NCBI RefSeq assembly: GCF_023221595.1
Contig: NZ_CP096563.1
Coordinates: 5,141,001 to 5,205,000, forward strand
DNA from: Rhodococcus qingshengii JCM 15477
GTDB lineage: Bacteria > Actinomycetota > Actinomycetes > Mycobacteriales > Mycobacteriaceae
Length of the DNA: 64,000 nucleotides
Direction: 5' to 3'
A program made the translations under genes and the position numbers. Below, piece by piece: positions 27,701 to 36,520 of the stretch; within the stretch, counting starts at the first letter, position 1, and each line of letters begins with the position of its first letter. The notes below the pieces were generated by a model that was given only the letters and a program-made list of their open reading frames with translations, was not told the origin of the DNA and ran no database searches.

Positions 27701-27950
27701 TGGAGAGTGGTCCCTTCCCTACGGGAGTCAAGAGGCAAGCCGGCGCGGAGCGGGACACCACGAATGTGCCCAACGAAAGAACGTGCCGGGGGACAGTCTA
27801 TCGGTGTGGGCCGACGACTTCCGCAGACGGCAGCACCCGCAACACCTCCGGGCCTGCGAAGTATCGCCGGTCACACCCGCCCCGGTTGGGTGATCCGGTC
27901 GGTTTTCCTAAAGTCAGGGCCGGTCCACTCTCTCCCTCGAAAGGTCTCGC

Positions 27951-28928
27951 ATGCCCCAGGATGTTCGTCAGTCCGACCTCACGGCACAGTCCCAGTCGGT
28001 GACCACTCCCCTCACTCCGGCTGCGATTTTCCTGGTCGCGACCGTGAATCCGGGTGGCGAGAACACCACACGAGAACTACTCGCCGACGTCGCCGGCCTA
28101 CAGCGCGCCGTGGGGCTGCGCGTCCCCGGATCAGGTTTGGATGTGGTGACAAGCATCGGTTCGTCGGTTTGGGATCGACTGTTCGCCGGTCCGCGCCCCG
28201 CGCTACTGCACCCGTTCACCGCTTTGCAGGGCGACGTTCACTGGGCGCCGTCGACTCCCGGCGATCTGCTCTTCCACATCCGCGCGATGAGCATGGATGC
28301 GTGTTTCGAGGTGGCTCGGCAGATCACGAAGCGACTGCACGGCGCAGCCACGGTGGTCGACGAGGTTCACGGCTTCCAGTACTTCGAGAACCGCGACCTC
28401 ATCGGCTTCGTCGACGGCACCGAGAATCCGGTGGGCCGCGACGCCGTCGCCGCCGTGACTGTCGGAGACGAAGATCCTGCGTTCACCGGAGGAAGCTACG
28501 TCCATATCCAGCGCTACATCCACAAGATGCGGGACTGGGAAGCAATCACCGTCGACGAGCAGGAACGTGTGATCGGACGCAGCAAGCTCGAAGACATCGA
28601 GATGACGTCCGAAGTGAAGCCGGCCAACTCGCACGTAGCCCTCAACGCAATCAAGGACGAGAACGGCAAGGCTCTCGAGATCCTGCGTGCCAACATGCCG
28701 TACGGGCGCCTCGGCGACGACGAGATCGGCACCTTTTTCATCGGCTACTGCCGCACGCCGGCGATCACCGAACGGATGCTCGAGAACATGTTTCTCGGCA
28801 ACCCTCGCGGCAATTACGACCGTCTGCTCGATTTCTCGACGGCCGTGACGGGCTCGATGTTCTTCACTCCGAGCGCCGACTTCTTCGAGGATCTACCGGC
28901 TACACCCGCTGGGCTCTCAGCCGTTTGA
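27951..28928 (+). CDS. Dye-decolorizing (DyP-type) heme peroxidase
   Basis: This DyP peroxidase of 325 residues is nearest to the Rv0799c/DypB group. Landmarks: G-x2-DG motif with the distal Asp (GFVDGTENPVGRD), proximal heme ligand His in ANSHVAL, distal Arg in GYCRTP. It oxidises dyes or phenolics with hydrogen peroxide. In mycobacteria this enzyme is cargo of an encapsulin encoded next door. Here no encapsulin is adjacent, and the C-terminus (EDLPATPAGLSAV) lacks the usual SLxIGSLK-like targeting tail, so it is probably free cytosolic protein. TAAAGT (27908-27913) may be its -10 box. Confidence 0.9.
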   Translation: MPQDVRQSDLTAQSQSVTTPLTPAAIFLVATVNPGGENTTRELLADVAGLQRAVGLRVPGSGLDVVTSIGSSVWDRLFAGPRPALLHPFTALQGDVHWAPSTPGDLLFHIRAMSMDACFEVARQITKRLHGAATVVDEVHGFQYFENRDLIGFVDGTENPVGRDAVAAVTVGDEDPAFTGGSYVHIQRYIHKMRDWEAITVDEQERVIGRSKLEDIEMTSEVKPANSHVALNAIKDENGKALEILRANMPYGRLGDDEIGTFFIGYCRTPAITERMLENMFLGNPRGNYDRLLDFSTAVTGSMFFTPSADFFEDLPATPAGLSAV

Positions 28929-28953
28929 CTGCCCGCTCCCAGCTACCCACCCT

Positions 28954-30273
28954 CTAACTACGCGGCGTGAGGAACGCACCGAGCGCGTCGGCATACATGC
29001 GGACATCTGCCGCGCCCATCAGCTCGCGGGCAGAGTGCATCGCGAGCTGAGGCGCGCCGACGTCGACGGTGGACAGTCCGGTGCGTGATGCCGTGATCGG
29101 TCCGATGGTGGAGCCGCACGGCAGATCAGCGCGGTGGACGTAGCGCTGCATCGGCACTCCCGCCTGATCGCACGCGAGCGCGAATTCGCCGGCACCGGCC
29201 GCATCGGTGGCGTAGCGCAGGTTCTGGTTCACCTTGAGTACCGGCCCACCGTTGATCTCGATCCGATGAGCGGGCTCGTGGCGGTCCGGGTAATTGGGGT
29301 GCGTCGCGTGTGCCATGTCGCCCGACGCGCATACCGAGCCGGCCATCGCCTGCAGGAATTCTTCGCGGCCACCACCGCGTCCCAACACGATCCGCTCGAG
29401 CACGGTGTTCAGCAGGTCCGAGAAAGCTCCGCGATCGGACATGCTGCCGACCTCTTCATGATCGAAGAGAGCAAGCACTGGGACCTGCTGACCGGGCGAC
29501 TCAGCCGCGGCCAAAAGTGCTTGTGTCCCTGCATAACACGTGCCCTGATTGTCGAGCCTGGGGGCGCTGACCAATTCCTTGTCCACCCCCACGACTGCGC
29601 TGGGCGCAAGGTCGTGTGTCATCAATTCCCAGCCGAGAACCGACGACGCGGCTACACCCGCACGCTCGGCGACAAAGCCGATGAACGACTTGGGCTTCGA
29701 ACCCACGCCCCAGATTCCGTTGACGTGCCTCTGCGGATCCAGCGTCACACCCTTGCGATCTTCGGACAGGTGGATAGCCAGCTGCGGAACACGAAGAATC
29801 GGGTCGTCGATGCGAACCAGCTTCTGCTCCACAGTGTTTCCCACCCGGACACTCAATCGTCCGGAGATACCGAGATCGCGGTCGAGCCAGGAGTTCAGCC
29901 ACGCACCGCCATACGGTTCGAGGCCCACCATCTGCCACCCGGCCGAAGTGAGGTCGGGATGCTGTTTGACCCGCAGGTTGGGGCTGTCGGTATGACCTCC
30001 GACAATCCGGAACGGAGCGGTACTTCCCACGCCCTCGGTGCTCCAGGCGATCAGCGAACCGCCTCGCATGAGGAAGTACCGTCCGGGCTCGGCTGGCCAC
30101 GACTGCGTTTCGTGGACTTCGACGAACCCGCCGGCCGTCAGCTCGGTCGCCACCGTCGCGCACACATGGAACGGCGACGGTGACGAATCGACGAAGCTGC
30201 ACAAGCCGTCTGCGTCGGCCCCGGTCGGAGAAGCCGCCCCGGCCCGAGCCGTCCGAGAAGTCTGAGAAGTCAT
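28954..30273 (-). CDS. pepC: M18 family aminopeptidase
   Basis: This dinuclear zinc aminopeptidase, about 439 residues, is equivalent to Rv0800. Metal-site segments: [16 protein letters not shown] near residue 90, DHEEVGS with the catalytic Glu pair, and the C-terminal [12 protein letters not shown] histidine. It is convergent with the DyP gene, an arrangement also seen in mycobacteria. Several in-frame ATGs (30318, 30285, 30282, 30273) compete; I chose 30273 because homologues begin shortly before [15 protein letters not shown]. The start is uncertain. Confidence 0.9.
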   Translation of the reverse strand: MTSQTSRTARAGAASPTGADADGLCSFVDSSPSPFHVCATVATELTAGGFVEVHETQSWPAEPGRYFLMRGGSLIAWSTEGVGSTAPFRIVGGHTDSPNLRVKQHPDLTSAGWQMVGLEPYGGAWLNSWLDRDLGISGRLSVRVGNTVEQKLVRIDDPILRVPQLAIHLSEDRKGVTLDPQRHVNGIWGVGSKPKSFIGFVAERAGVAASSVLGWELMTHDLAPSAVVGVDKELVSAPRLDNQGTCYAGTQALLAAAESPGQQVPVLALFDHEEVGSMSDRGAFSDLLNTVLERIVLGRGGGREEFLQAMAGSVCASGDMAHATHPNYPDRHEPAHRIEINGGPVLKVNQNLRYATDAAGAGEFALACDQAGVPMQRYVHRADLPCGSTIGPITASRTGLSTVDVGAPQLAMHSARELMGAADVRMYADALGAFLTPRS

Positions 30274-30285
30274 GCCTCTCATCAT

Positions 30286-30303
30286 GCCCGAACAGGTGTC
30301 CGG
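30286..30303. promoter_or_regulatory. Imperfect dyad before the M18 aminopeptidase gene
   Basis: The plus strand reads CCCGAACAGGTGTCCGGG, eight-base arms with one mismatch and a 2-base centre, 13-30 bases upstream of the chosen start. It may be an operator or may overlap the true start region; nothing further supports it. Confidence 0.3.
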
Positions 30304-30346
30304 GATATCAGTGGCCACGAATCAGGTGGGCACAGAATCGGTTAGC

Positions 30347-30700
30347 TCAGGCGTGAGGACCGGATACGCAGAACTGATTCCCATCAGGATCGAGGAGCGT
30401 CACCCAGCGGAAACCGTCCATGTTCTCGCGGTGGTGCTCGGTAGCTCCGGCCTCGACGAGCCGCGCCACCTCGGCGTCGAGATCCGGACTCCCCAAATCG
30501 AGATGGATGCGATTCTTGCCGGCGGTGGGATCCGGGACCTTCTGGAATGCGAAGTTGGTGGCGCTGTCAGGGACCGCGACGATGTAGAACCAACCGTCGT
30601 TTTCCTCGACGATGTTTCCGCCCAACTGCGCTGCCCACCACGTTGCGAGCGGACCGGGATCGAGACTGTCGAAGGTGATCATGCCGAGTGTGAGAGTCAT
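30347..30700 (-). CDS. VOC/glyoxalase-like protein
   Basis: This 117-residue single-domain VOC protein (MTLTLGMITFDSLDPGPLAT, NRIHLDLGSPDLDAEV, WVTLLDPDGNQFCV) has the two beta-alpha-beta repeats of glyoxalase/bleomycin-resistance proteins. The His in HLDLG and the FCV strand are the usual metal-site area. Substrate unknown. ATG 30700 is 6 bases after TAGCGT (30712-30707), so it is leaderless. It lies alone between the aminopeptidase and a divergent membrane protein. Confidence 0.8.
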   Translation of the reverse strand: MTLTLGMITFDSLDPGPLATWWAAQLGGNIVEENDGWFYIVAVPDSATNFAFQKVPDPTAGKNRIHLDLGSPDLDAEVARLVEAGATEHHRENMDGFRWVTLLDPDGNQFCVSGPHA

Positions 30701-30767
30701 GCGCACACGCTAATGGAAGCCACCGACAAAGACTCTCGATCTCGGGCTGAGATGAGACGATCGTCGA

Positions 30768-31373
30768 ATGCGACTCACAACGCTGCGCGACCGTGTTGCA
30801 GAACTACTCTTCGCAGTTTTCATCGCGACCGGCTTGCTCCTGAGCATCCTCGGAGTGCTCGCCTGGCGATTTGCCACGCCATCCACGCGAACAGAACATG
30901 TCGGAATCCAACCCCCACCACCGCCGCCGATGGAGGACGGCAAGACCGGATACATGTGGGTGATCGACGGCTACAGCTACTCTGACGCGCCACATTGGTT
31001 CCCCGCAACTGCGTGGTTTCTGACAGTCGGAACCGCTGTCGCCGTTGCCGTCTCGGCGATACTGAACGCGACGGGATGGCGGCTGGCCCGTGACACACGC
31101 GGTAGAAAATTTGCTCTTCCGTTTGCACTTTCAGCTTTCGGCACAGCCTACGGACTCGCGGTCGCCGTTGTCGGACGAATCTGGCCGCCCACCTTCTATT
31201 CGGTGGTCCTTCCCGAACCTCGTGACCCGCAGAAGCCCTACCCCGAATCGGCCATCATCCACTTCGACCTCGAGCCGAACCTGATCACCTTCACCGCAAC
31301 AGGTCTTGCCGTCGGCCTTCTCGCGGCCGCCCTGCTTTATGTCCGGAACTACTCGCTCACACGAACGAACTAG
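30768..31373 (+). CDS. Hypothetical four-helix membrane protein
   Basis: I do not recognise a family for this 201-residue protein. It has four predicted membrane helices (about residues 12-34, 80-102, 117-138, 172-194). The first extracytoplasmic loop starts with a poly-proline run (QPPPPPPMEDG) and a Trp/Tyr-rich stretch (YMWVIDGYSYSDAPHW). No enzymatic motif is visible. It is divergent from the VOC gene and convergent with the acetyltransferase; nothing nearby hints at function. Confidence 0.65.
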   Translation: MRLTTLRDRVAELLFAVFIATGLLLSILGVLAWRFATPSTRTEHVGIQPPPPPPMEDGKTGYMWVIDGYSYSDAPHWFPATAWFLTVGTAVAVAVSAILNATGWRLARDTRGRKFALPFALSAFGTAYGLAVAVVGRIWPPTFYSVVLPEPRDPQKPYPESAIIHFDLEPNLITFTATGLAVGLLAAALLYVRNYSLTRTN

Positions 31374-31385
31374 CGGGCGCGGAGA

Positions 31386-32015
31386 TCACTCGACCGCTTC
31401 GAGTTCCGCGACACTCCCGTCCGAGATCACCCGGACGTGGCGGGTGATCTTCTCGATCGGCCAGTCCCACCATGCAATTCGCACCAACTTCTCGATGTCT
31501 TCGGCACTGAAGCGGCGCTTGATCTCCGTTGCCGGGTTGCCGCCGACAATTGCGTAGTCCGGGACGTCGCGCGTTACGACGGCGCCAGTGGACACGATCG
31601 CCCCGTGACCGATCCGGACACCGGGCATGACTGTCACGTTCCCGCCGAACCACACGTCGTTCCCGACGACGGTGTCACCGCGTGACGGCAGATCCTGCAC
31701 CAAATCCATGTGCCTGGCCCAATCACCGCCCATGATCGGAAACGGGTAGGTGGAGACACCGTTCATACGATGGTTCGCGCCGTTCATGATGAAGGTGACA
31801 CCGGTGGCCAGGGCGCAGAACTTTCCGATCACCAGTTTGTCGGGACCGTAGTGATGCAACACGTTTCGAGTCTCGAACTCTTCGGCGAACTCCGGATCAT
31901 CGTAGTAGGTGTACTCCCCTACCTCGATCAACGGGTTGTCGATCAACGGCCTCAGCAACACCACACGCGGTTGCCCGGCCATCGGATGAACATTTGTGGG
32001 ATCCGGCGCGTTCAC
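31386..32015 (-). CDS. CatB/Vat-type hexapeptide O-acetyltransferase
   Basis: This left-handed beta-helix acetyltransferase of 209 residues is like the xenobiotic acetyltransferases (CatB chloramphenicol, Vat streptogramin). Typical segments: ANHRMNGVSTYPFPIMG with the catalytic His, VGNDVWFGGNVTVMPGVRIG hexapeptides and YAIVGGNPA. Chromosomal members are common in environmental actinomycetes and often do not confer resistance, so resistance should not be assumed. Single gene, convergent with the membrane protein. Confidence 0.85.
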   Translation of the reverse strand: MNAPDPTNVHPMAGQPRVVLLRPLIDNPLIEVGEYTYYDDPEFAEEFETRNVLHHYGPDKLVIGKFCALATGVTFIMNGANHRMNGVSTYPFPIMGGDWARHMDLVQDLPSRGDTVVGNDVWFGGNVTVMPGVRIGHGAIVSTGAVVTRDVPDYAIVGGNPATEIKRRFSAEDIEKLVRIAWWDWPIEKITRHVRVISDGSVAELEAVE

Positions 32016-32108
32016 TGCTTACTCCGATCCGTCGGCGCGGTGTCGCCGACCGCAGCAAGACTATCTGGTTCCTGCTGCGATCGACCGACAAGCGAAAACG
32101 TACCGGTG

Positions 32109-33338
32109 TCAGCCCAGGAGGCCCTTGGCGATATGGGTGACCTGAATTTCGTTGCTGCCCGCATAGATCATGAGCGACTTGGCATCACGCGCCAACTGCT
32201 CGACTCGGTACTCGGCCATGTAGCCGTTTCCACCGAACAGCTGCACGGCTTCCATCGCGACCTCGGTCGCTGCGCGCGAGGAGTACAGCTTCATCGCCGA
32301 CGCCTCCGCCAGGCTCACTTTGTCTCCGGCTGCGGTGCGCTCGATCGCATTGAAGACCATGTTCTGCACGTTGATTCGAGCGACCTCCATCTCGGCGAGC
32401 TTGAGCTGGATGAGCTGGAACTGCCCGATCTCGCGTCCCCACAGTTTGCGGGACTTCGCGTATTCGATACTCAGACGGTGGCATTCGTTGATGATGCCGA
32501 GAGACAGGGACGCGATGCCGATGCGTTCGGCGGCAAAGCTCTCCTTGGCGCTGGATTTGCCGTCCGACTTTCCGCTGTCCTCGGTCTCGCCGAGCAGACG
32601 GTCCTTGGTGATGCGGACGTTGTCGAAGAACAGCTCACCTGTGGGTGAGGAGTTCATGCCCATCTTCTTGAACGGCGGGCTCTGGGTGAGACCCTCCATG
32701 CCCTTGTCGAGGATGAAGGCGAGCACCTTGCGATCGCGACGATCAACCGACGCATCGCCCTCGTCGAGCTTTGCGTACACGATCATCACGTCGGCGTACG
32801 GACCGTTGGTGATGAAGGTCTTGTTGCCGTTGAGAATGTAGTCGTCGCCGTCGCGGCGTACGTAGGACTTCATGCCGCCGAAGGCATCCGAGCCGGAGTC
32901 CGGTTCGGTGATCGCCCAGGCGCCGACGGTCTCGAATGTCACCAGGCCGGGGAGCCAGCGTTCCTTCTGCGCGAGTGTGCCGCGGCTGCGGATAGTTCCG
33001 GCGGCCAATCCGAGGCTGACACCCAACGATGCGACCAGGCCGAGGCTGACTCCGGCCAATTCGCTGTTGAGCACGACGCCCATGCTGCCGGCGCCGCTGA
33101 AGGCGCTCGACTTCTCACCGTCACCGGAGGGCGCATCGCCGCGCTCGCGTGCCAGCGACTTCTCGAGGCCCTCGCGTGCCATGTCCGCCAGACCGAAGGT
33201 CGAGTACAGCTTGCGAATGATGTCGAACGGCGGCAGCGCACCGCTTTCGAGCTCGTCGACGTGAGGTCGCACCTCTTTGTCGATAAAGCCCCGCAAGGCG
33301 TCGCGGAACATCAGGTCGGTGTCGGACCACTCGTACAT
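32109..33338 (-). CDS. Acyl-CoA dehydrogenase family protein
   Basis: This FAD enzyme of 409 residues has the acyl-CoA dehydrogenase fold (AWAITEPDSGSDAFGG, FITNGPYADV, LFGGNGYMAEYRVEQLARDAK). The C-terminal catalytic region reads IYAGSNEIQ, with Ala where MCAD-type enzymes have Glu; the base may come from elsewhere, as in isovaleryl-CoA-type enzymes, or the enzyme may be specialised. A low-complexity Ser/Gly/Asp insertion near residues 60-80 is unusual. Start ATG 33338 behind TGGAG, rather than 33392. Downstream of an esterase gene in the same direction; substrate unknown. Confidence 0.85.
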   Translation of the reverse strand: MYEWSDTDLMFRDALRGFIDKEVRPHVDELESGALPPFDIIRKLYSTFGLADMAREGLEKSLARERGDAPSGDGEKSSAFSGAGSMGVVLNSELAGVSLGLVASLGVSLGLAAGTIRSRGTLAQKERWLPGLVTFETVGAWAITEPDSGSDAFGGMKSYVRRDGDDYILNGNKTFITNGPYADVMIVYAKLDEGDASVDRRDRKVLAFILDKGMEGLTQSPPFKKMGMNSSPTGELFFDNVRITKDRLLGETEDSGKSDGKSSAKESFAAERIGIASLSLGIINECHRLSIEYAKSRKLWGREIGQFQLIQLKLAEMEVARINVQNMVFNAIERTAAGDKVSLAEASAMKLYSSRAATEVAMEAVQLFGGNGYMAEYRVEQLARDAKSLMIYAGSNEIQVTHIAKGLLG

Positions 33339-33429
33339 GTGCCTGAACTCCAGTCGGTGAACGATCGAGAGACTGCCGAACGACAGCCACACACCGAATA
33401 TAGAACACGTTCCAAAACCGGAACAGGAT

Positions 33430-34731
33430 TCAGCTGATCAGTCCCATTCGCTGCGAGATCCACGTCAGCTCCTGCTCGACGCCGGCCGACCACACCGAAA
33501 AGCTGTGACCACCGGGAAGCTCGAGATACCTGGCGTCCATTCCGGCCGCTTTGGCCGCTTCGTACACCTTTTGCTGACCGGGCTTGAACTCATTGTCATC
33601 TGTTCCGACGACGAACACTCCGCCCGAGTTCGGGAACTTCCGAGTCGCCAGCAGGTCCATCGGATTCACCTTCACGAACGCCGCTTCGTCGCCGCCGAAT
33701 ATCTCGTCGACGGTTCGCTGTCGGTCACCGAGCGAAGGCTCCAATTGACCGGACAGATCGAGGAATGTCGGGTACACCTCGGGGTAATTGGTCGCCATCT
33801 GCAGTGAGCAGGTGCCACCGTAGGAGAGCCCGCCGATTGCCCACGCTCGCGGATTCGTGTCGATCTGGAACGCATTCGCCACCGCAGCGGGCAAGTCCTT
33901 TGCCAGATACGTGCCGACCTTGCCCTGTGACGAGTCGGTGCACAGCGGATTGGCCATCTGCGACCCTGTTCCATCGGCTATCACGACGACTGGAGCCAAC
34001 CCCTCGTGATCTCGTGCAAAGGCATCCATTGTCGCGGTCAGCTTTCCGCCCTGGAGCCAGTCCTCGGGCTTGCCAGGCTGACCTGCCATGAGCACGAGCA
34101 CGGGAAGAAGCGGACGCGGATTGGTGAAGTACGACGGCGGCAGATACACCTGCGCGTCGCGCGCGGAGAATCCTGAAATCGTCCCGGGGACAGGCAAAGT
34201 CGTGACCCGTCCGCGAATCGGCATGCCCTCCGGCGCTTTCCACACAGTGTCGGTGGGATCGCCGGTGACAACAGGATCGGTCGGACCGGGAACTTCACTG
34301 AGTGAGATGCGGTCGAAATCGTCGTGTCCGAACGCAATTCCCACAGTCGGATACGCGGCGAAAACCAGATTGATCTGCGTCGCGGCAGTGATGACGACCA
34401 GAACCGTCGCGATCACGGACAGGAGCGCTTTCGCGACGGTTCCGCCCGCCTTGATTCGCGGCCCGAGAAGTAGCAGCGCGTAGATACCGAGACCGATCCA
34501 CACGTAGATCGACATCTCGATGGGATCGGGGAACGGCACGATCACCTTTTCGACGGTGATCCACACGGCGATCATGATCACCAGCGCAATCAGCCCCGCG
34601 ATCGGCACCGCTCTGCGGTAGTACCAGCGCACGTTCGAACCGAGCAGCCACACGCCACCCAGGACCCCAAGGACAGTCAGGATCACCGGCAGCGGTCCCG
34701 AGATCAAACTGATTCGGTAGAGCCAGTCCAC
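33430..34731 (-). CDS. Membrane-anchored esterase (Ag85/esterase-D-like alpha/beta hydrolase)
   Basis: This protein of 433 residues has four N-terminal membrane helices (about 10-125) followed by an extracytoplasmic esterase domain resembling antigen-85/mycolyltransferase relatives. The nucleophile elbow is GGLSYGGTCS and the C-terminal catalytic His is in LPGGHSFSVW. DARDAQVYLPPSYF is typical of putative esterases with this layout. It may act on cell-envelope lipid; the acceptor is unknown. Divergent from trpF. Confidence 0.8.
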   Translation of the reverse strand: MDWLYRISLISGPLPVILTVLGVLGGVWLLGSNVRWYYRRAVPIAGLIALVIMIAVWITVEKVIVPFPDPIEMSIYVWIGLGIYALLLLGPRIKAGGTVAKALLSVIATVLVVITAATQINLVFAAYPTVGIAFGHDDFDRISLSEVPGPTDPVVTGDPTDTVWKAPEGMPIRGRVTTLPVPGTISGFSARDAQVYLPPSYFTNPRPLLPVLVLMAGQPGKPEDWLQGGKLTATMDAFARDHEGLAPVVVIADGTGSQMANPLCTDSSQGKVGTYLAKDLPAAVANAFQIDTNPRAWAIGGLSYGGTCSLQMATNYPEVYPTFLDLSGQLEPSLGDRQRTVDEIFGGDEAAFVKVNPMDLLATRKFPNSGGVFVVGTDDNEFKPGQQKVYEAAKAAGMDARYLELPGGHSFSVWSAGVEQELTWISQRMGLIS

Positions 34732-34787
34732 GTCAAACCTCTCGCGCGTAGAAATGTCGCACGCACGAGGCTAGACGACGACGCTAG

Positions 34788-34793
34788 TACTCT
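34788..34793 (+). promoter_or_regulatory. Promoter -10 for trpF
   Basis: TACTCT lies 7 bases upstream of GTG 34801, predicting a leaderless mRNA. Confidence 0.5.
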
Positions 34794-34800
34794 GTATCAG

Positions 34801-35412
34801 GTGACATTCATCAAGGTCTGTGGCCTACGCGACGTTGACACGGTCGACCTCACGGTGGGCCTGGGCGTCGACGCCATCGGTTTCGTCTTCGCCGAGAGCG
34901 TCCGCAAAGTCGACCCCACACTCGCAGTCGCTCTGCTCGCGCGAGTTCCCGATCACATCCGTGCAATCGGAGTCTTTCTCGGCAACCCGATCGGACAGAT
35001 CCTCGAGATCGCGAAGATCACCGGGCTTCGCACCGTACAGGTTCACGATCTTGTCGACGCCGAGCAAGTGCAGCGGCTGCACGATGCCGGCCTCACCGTC
35101 ATCCGCGCGGTCGTCTCCAGCAACATCCGCGACGGTTACAATCTCGACCTCGGCGAGGACGAACTCCTGATCGACGGCGCAGACGCCGGATCAGGGGTGC
35201 CGTGGAACTGGGCCCAACAGCAATCGCGCCCGCAAGGCAAGTGGATCCTGGCGGGCGGACTGTCCCCGGACAACGTTCGCGACGCACTCGATGCCACCGG
35301 AGCCTGGGGCGTCGACGTCTCCAGCGGCGTCGAATCCTCCCGCGGCGTCAAGGACCACGCGTTGATCGAGAAGTTCGTGAGCGCTGTCCGCCAGACCGAT
35401 CACTCGAAATAG
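34801..35412 (+). CDS. trpF: Phosphoribosylanthranilate isomerase
   Basis: This TIM-barrel protein of 203 residues has the TrpF signatures: KVCGLR (catalytic Cys7), GFVFAESVRKV, DELLIDGADAGSG (catalytic Asp region) and LAGGLSPDNV followed by GVDVSSGVES. It isomerises phosphoribosylanthranilate in tryptophan synthesis. Most actinobacteria use the dual-function PriA instead, so a separate TrpF away from other trp genes is notable and may be acquired or serve another phosphoribosyl substrate. GTG start, probably leaderless. Its end overlaps the convergent secreted-protein gene by 13 bases. Confidence 0.85.
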   Translation: MTFIKVCGLRDVDTVDLTVGLGVDAIGFVFAESVRKVDPTLAVALLARVPDHIRAIGVFLGNPIGQILEIAKITGLRTVQVHDLVDAEQVQRLHDAGLTVIRAVVSSNIRDGYNLDLGEDELLIDGADAGSGVPWNWAQQQSRPQGKWILAGGLSPDNVRDALDATGAWGVDVSSGVESSRGVKDHALIEKFVSAVRQTDHSK

Positions 35413-36311
35413 GACGCGTAGTCACTGAAAGCGACTTGACCGGTGGGACTCGCTTTCACGGCGTCGGCAACGGCAGGCGGAATGGGAGCCCAGTGCGCAG
35501 GCATGGCCGCCGCCAGTGACGGCTTCAAGATGTAGAGCAGTGCGAAGTTCACTATCCAGAGCGGCGGTGCCATCGACATGCCGACTTCCGAATTCACATC
35601 GCCTTTGGTGTTGGCCACCAGCTGCGCTGCTCCCGAAATCTGTTGCGCTGCAAATCCGTAGACTGCCTGCACCGTGTATGCCGACTGATAGAGCGCAATC
35701 AGAGTGTGCGTTGCACCGTTGTTGCGCAACCAGGTGCCCACGAAACCGCCAGGGGCGATCAGCGTATTCACCTGTCGCGTCGGCGCATCCGCGTTGGCCG
35801 GACTCTCCAGCAATCCGTCGGGATTCACGTACAACCCGTAACTGGCCAGAACCGACGGCGTAGTGCCGGAATAGAGGGGCCGCCCGTTCGTATTGGTGAG
35901 AATCCGGGCGCATTCGTCGATCACCTCGGCATCCTCGAGATTGCCACCGACCCCACCACCGGCCATGAGGTCGCGATACTGCTCCTCGGTCAAAGCGTCG
36001 GCTGGCTCGAGTCCGATCTGCGCGGCAATCTCTTCCGCAGTCTGCTGACCGAGTGGCTGGTTGAGTTGATCCGGAGTAGTCATCTGCGTGGGCGCGACGC
36101 TCTCGTAGACCGGTGCCCCGGCAAAAGGGATCACGAACCCGGTATCGACATTCTCTGCAACCGGTTGCGCGCCGGCCATCTGAGTGGTGGCAAACGAAAG
36201 TACGCACACCCCAACCAAAGCCAGAACCGAGACGGTCCCGCGATGAGACCGTGCTCCACGTCTACAGCCCTCGCCTGAGAAAGCCTTGCCTGCAATTCCA
36301 TTGCCGCGCAT
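35400..36311 (-). CDS. Secreted protein of unknown function
   Basis: This 303-residue protein has a long n-region and a signal peptide (hydrophobic residues 27-46, cleavage likely after AGA before QPVAENV). The mature part is Ala/Pro/Gly-rich with no motif I recognise. A second hydrophobic stretch (PLWIVNFALLYILKPSLAAAM) near residue 255 could be a membrane segment. Start ATG 36311 behind GGGAGGT. It is monocistronic. Function unknown; envelope location inferred. Confidence 0.75.
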   Translation of the reverse strand: MRGNGIAGKAFSGEGCRRGARSHRGTVSVLALVGVCVLSFATTQMAGAQPVAENVDTGFVIPFAGAPVYESVAPTQMTTPDQLNQPLGQQTAEEIAAQIGLEPADALTEEQYRDLMAGGGVGGNLEDAEVIDECARILTNTNGRPLYSGTTPSVLASYGLYVNPDGLLESPANADAPTRQVNTLIAPGGFVGTWLRNNGATHTLIALYQSAYTVQAVYGFAAQQISGAAQLVANTKGDVNSEVGMSMAPPLWIVNFALLYILKPSLAAAMPAHWAPIPPAVADAVKASPTGQVAFSDYASYFE

Positions 36312-36415
36312 AGGTCAACCTCCCGGAACGCAGTCGGGCGAATCAACTCGAGCTTGCATCTCAGTCAAACGCTGTGAACAGCGCCGTGTCAAGACACAGG
36401 TCAGGTCGAGGCACG

Positions 36416-36457
36416 GCGACAGCTCGCTCGATACAGGCGACAGCTCGCCCGCTACAG
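36416..36457 (+). repeat. Tandem 21-bp repeat upstream of the SDR gene
   Basis: Two adjacent copies (36416-36436 and 36437-36457, 19 of 21 bases identical) share GCGACAGCTCGC and end in TACAG. The second copy continues to TACAGT, a good -10 box (36453-36458). It may be a duplicated operator or promoter half about 65-105 bases before the SDR start. Confidence 0.6.
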
Positions 36458-36520
36458 TGATGCTTCCATCTGAAGTGACCTCACCCCATTTGAATTGCAG
36501 GACATCTCTGGAGGCGAGCA

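Noticed and set aside
27951..30273. Encapsulin nanocompartment locus
   Set aside because: A DyP peroxidase is present, but no encapsulin shell gene or cargo-loading tail is visible here.
31386..32015. Acquired chloramphenicol or streptogramin resistance gene
   Set aside because: The protein is a hexapeptide acetyltransferase of this broad family, but there are no mobile element signs and chromosomal homologues are common without resistance.
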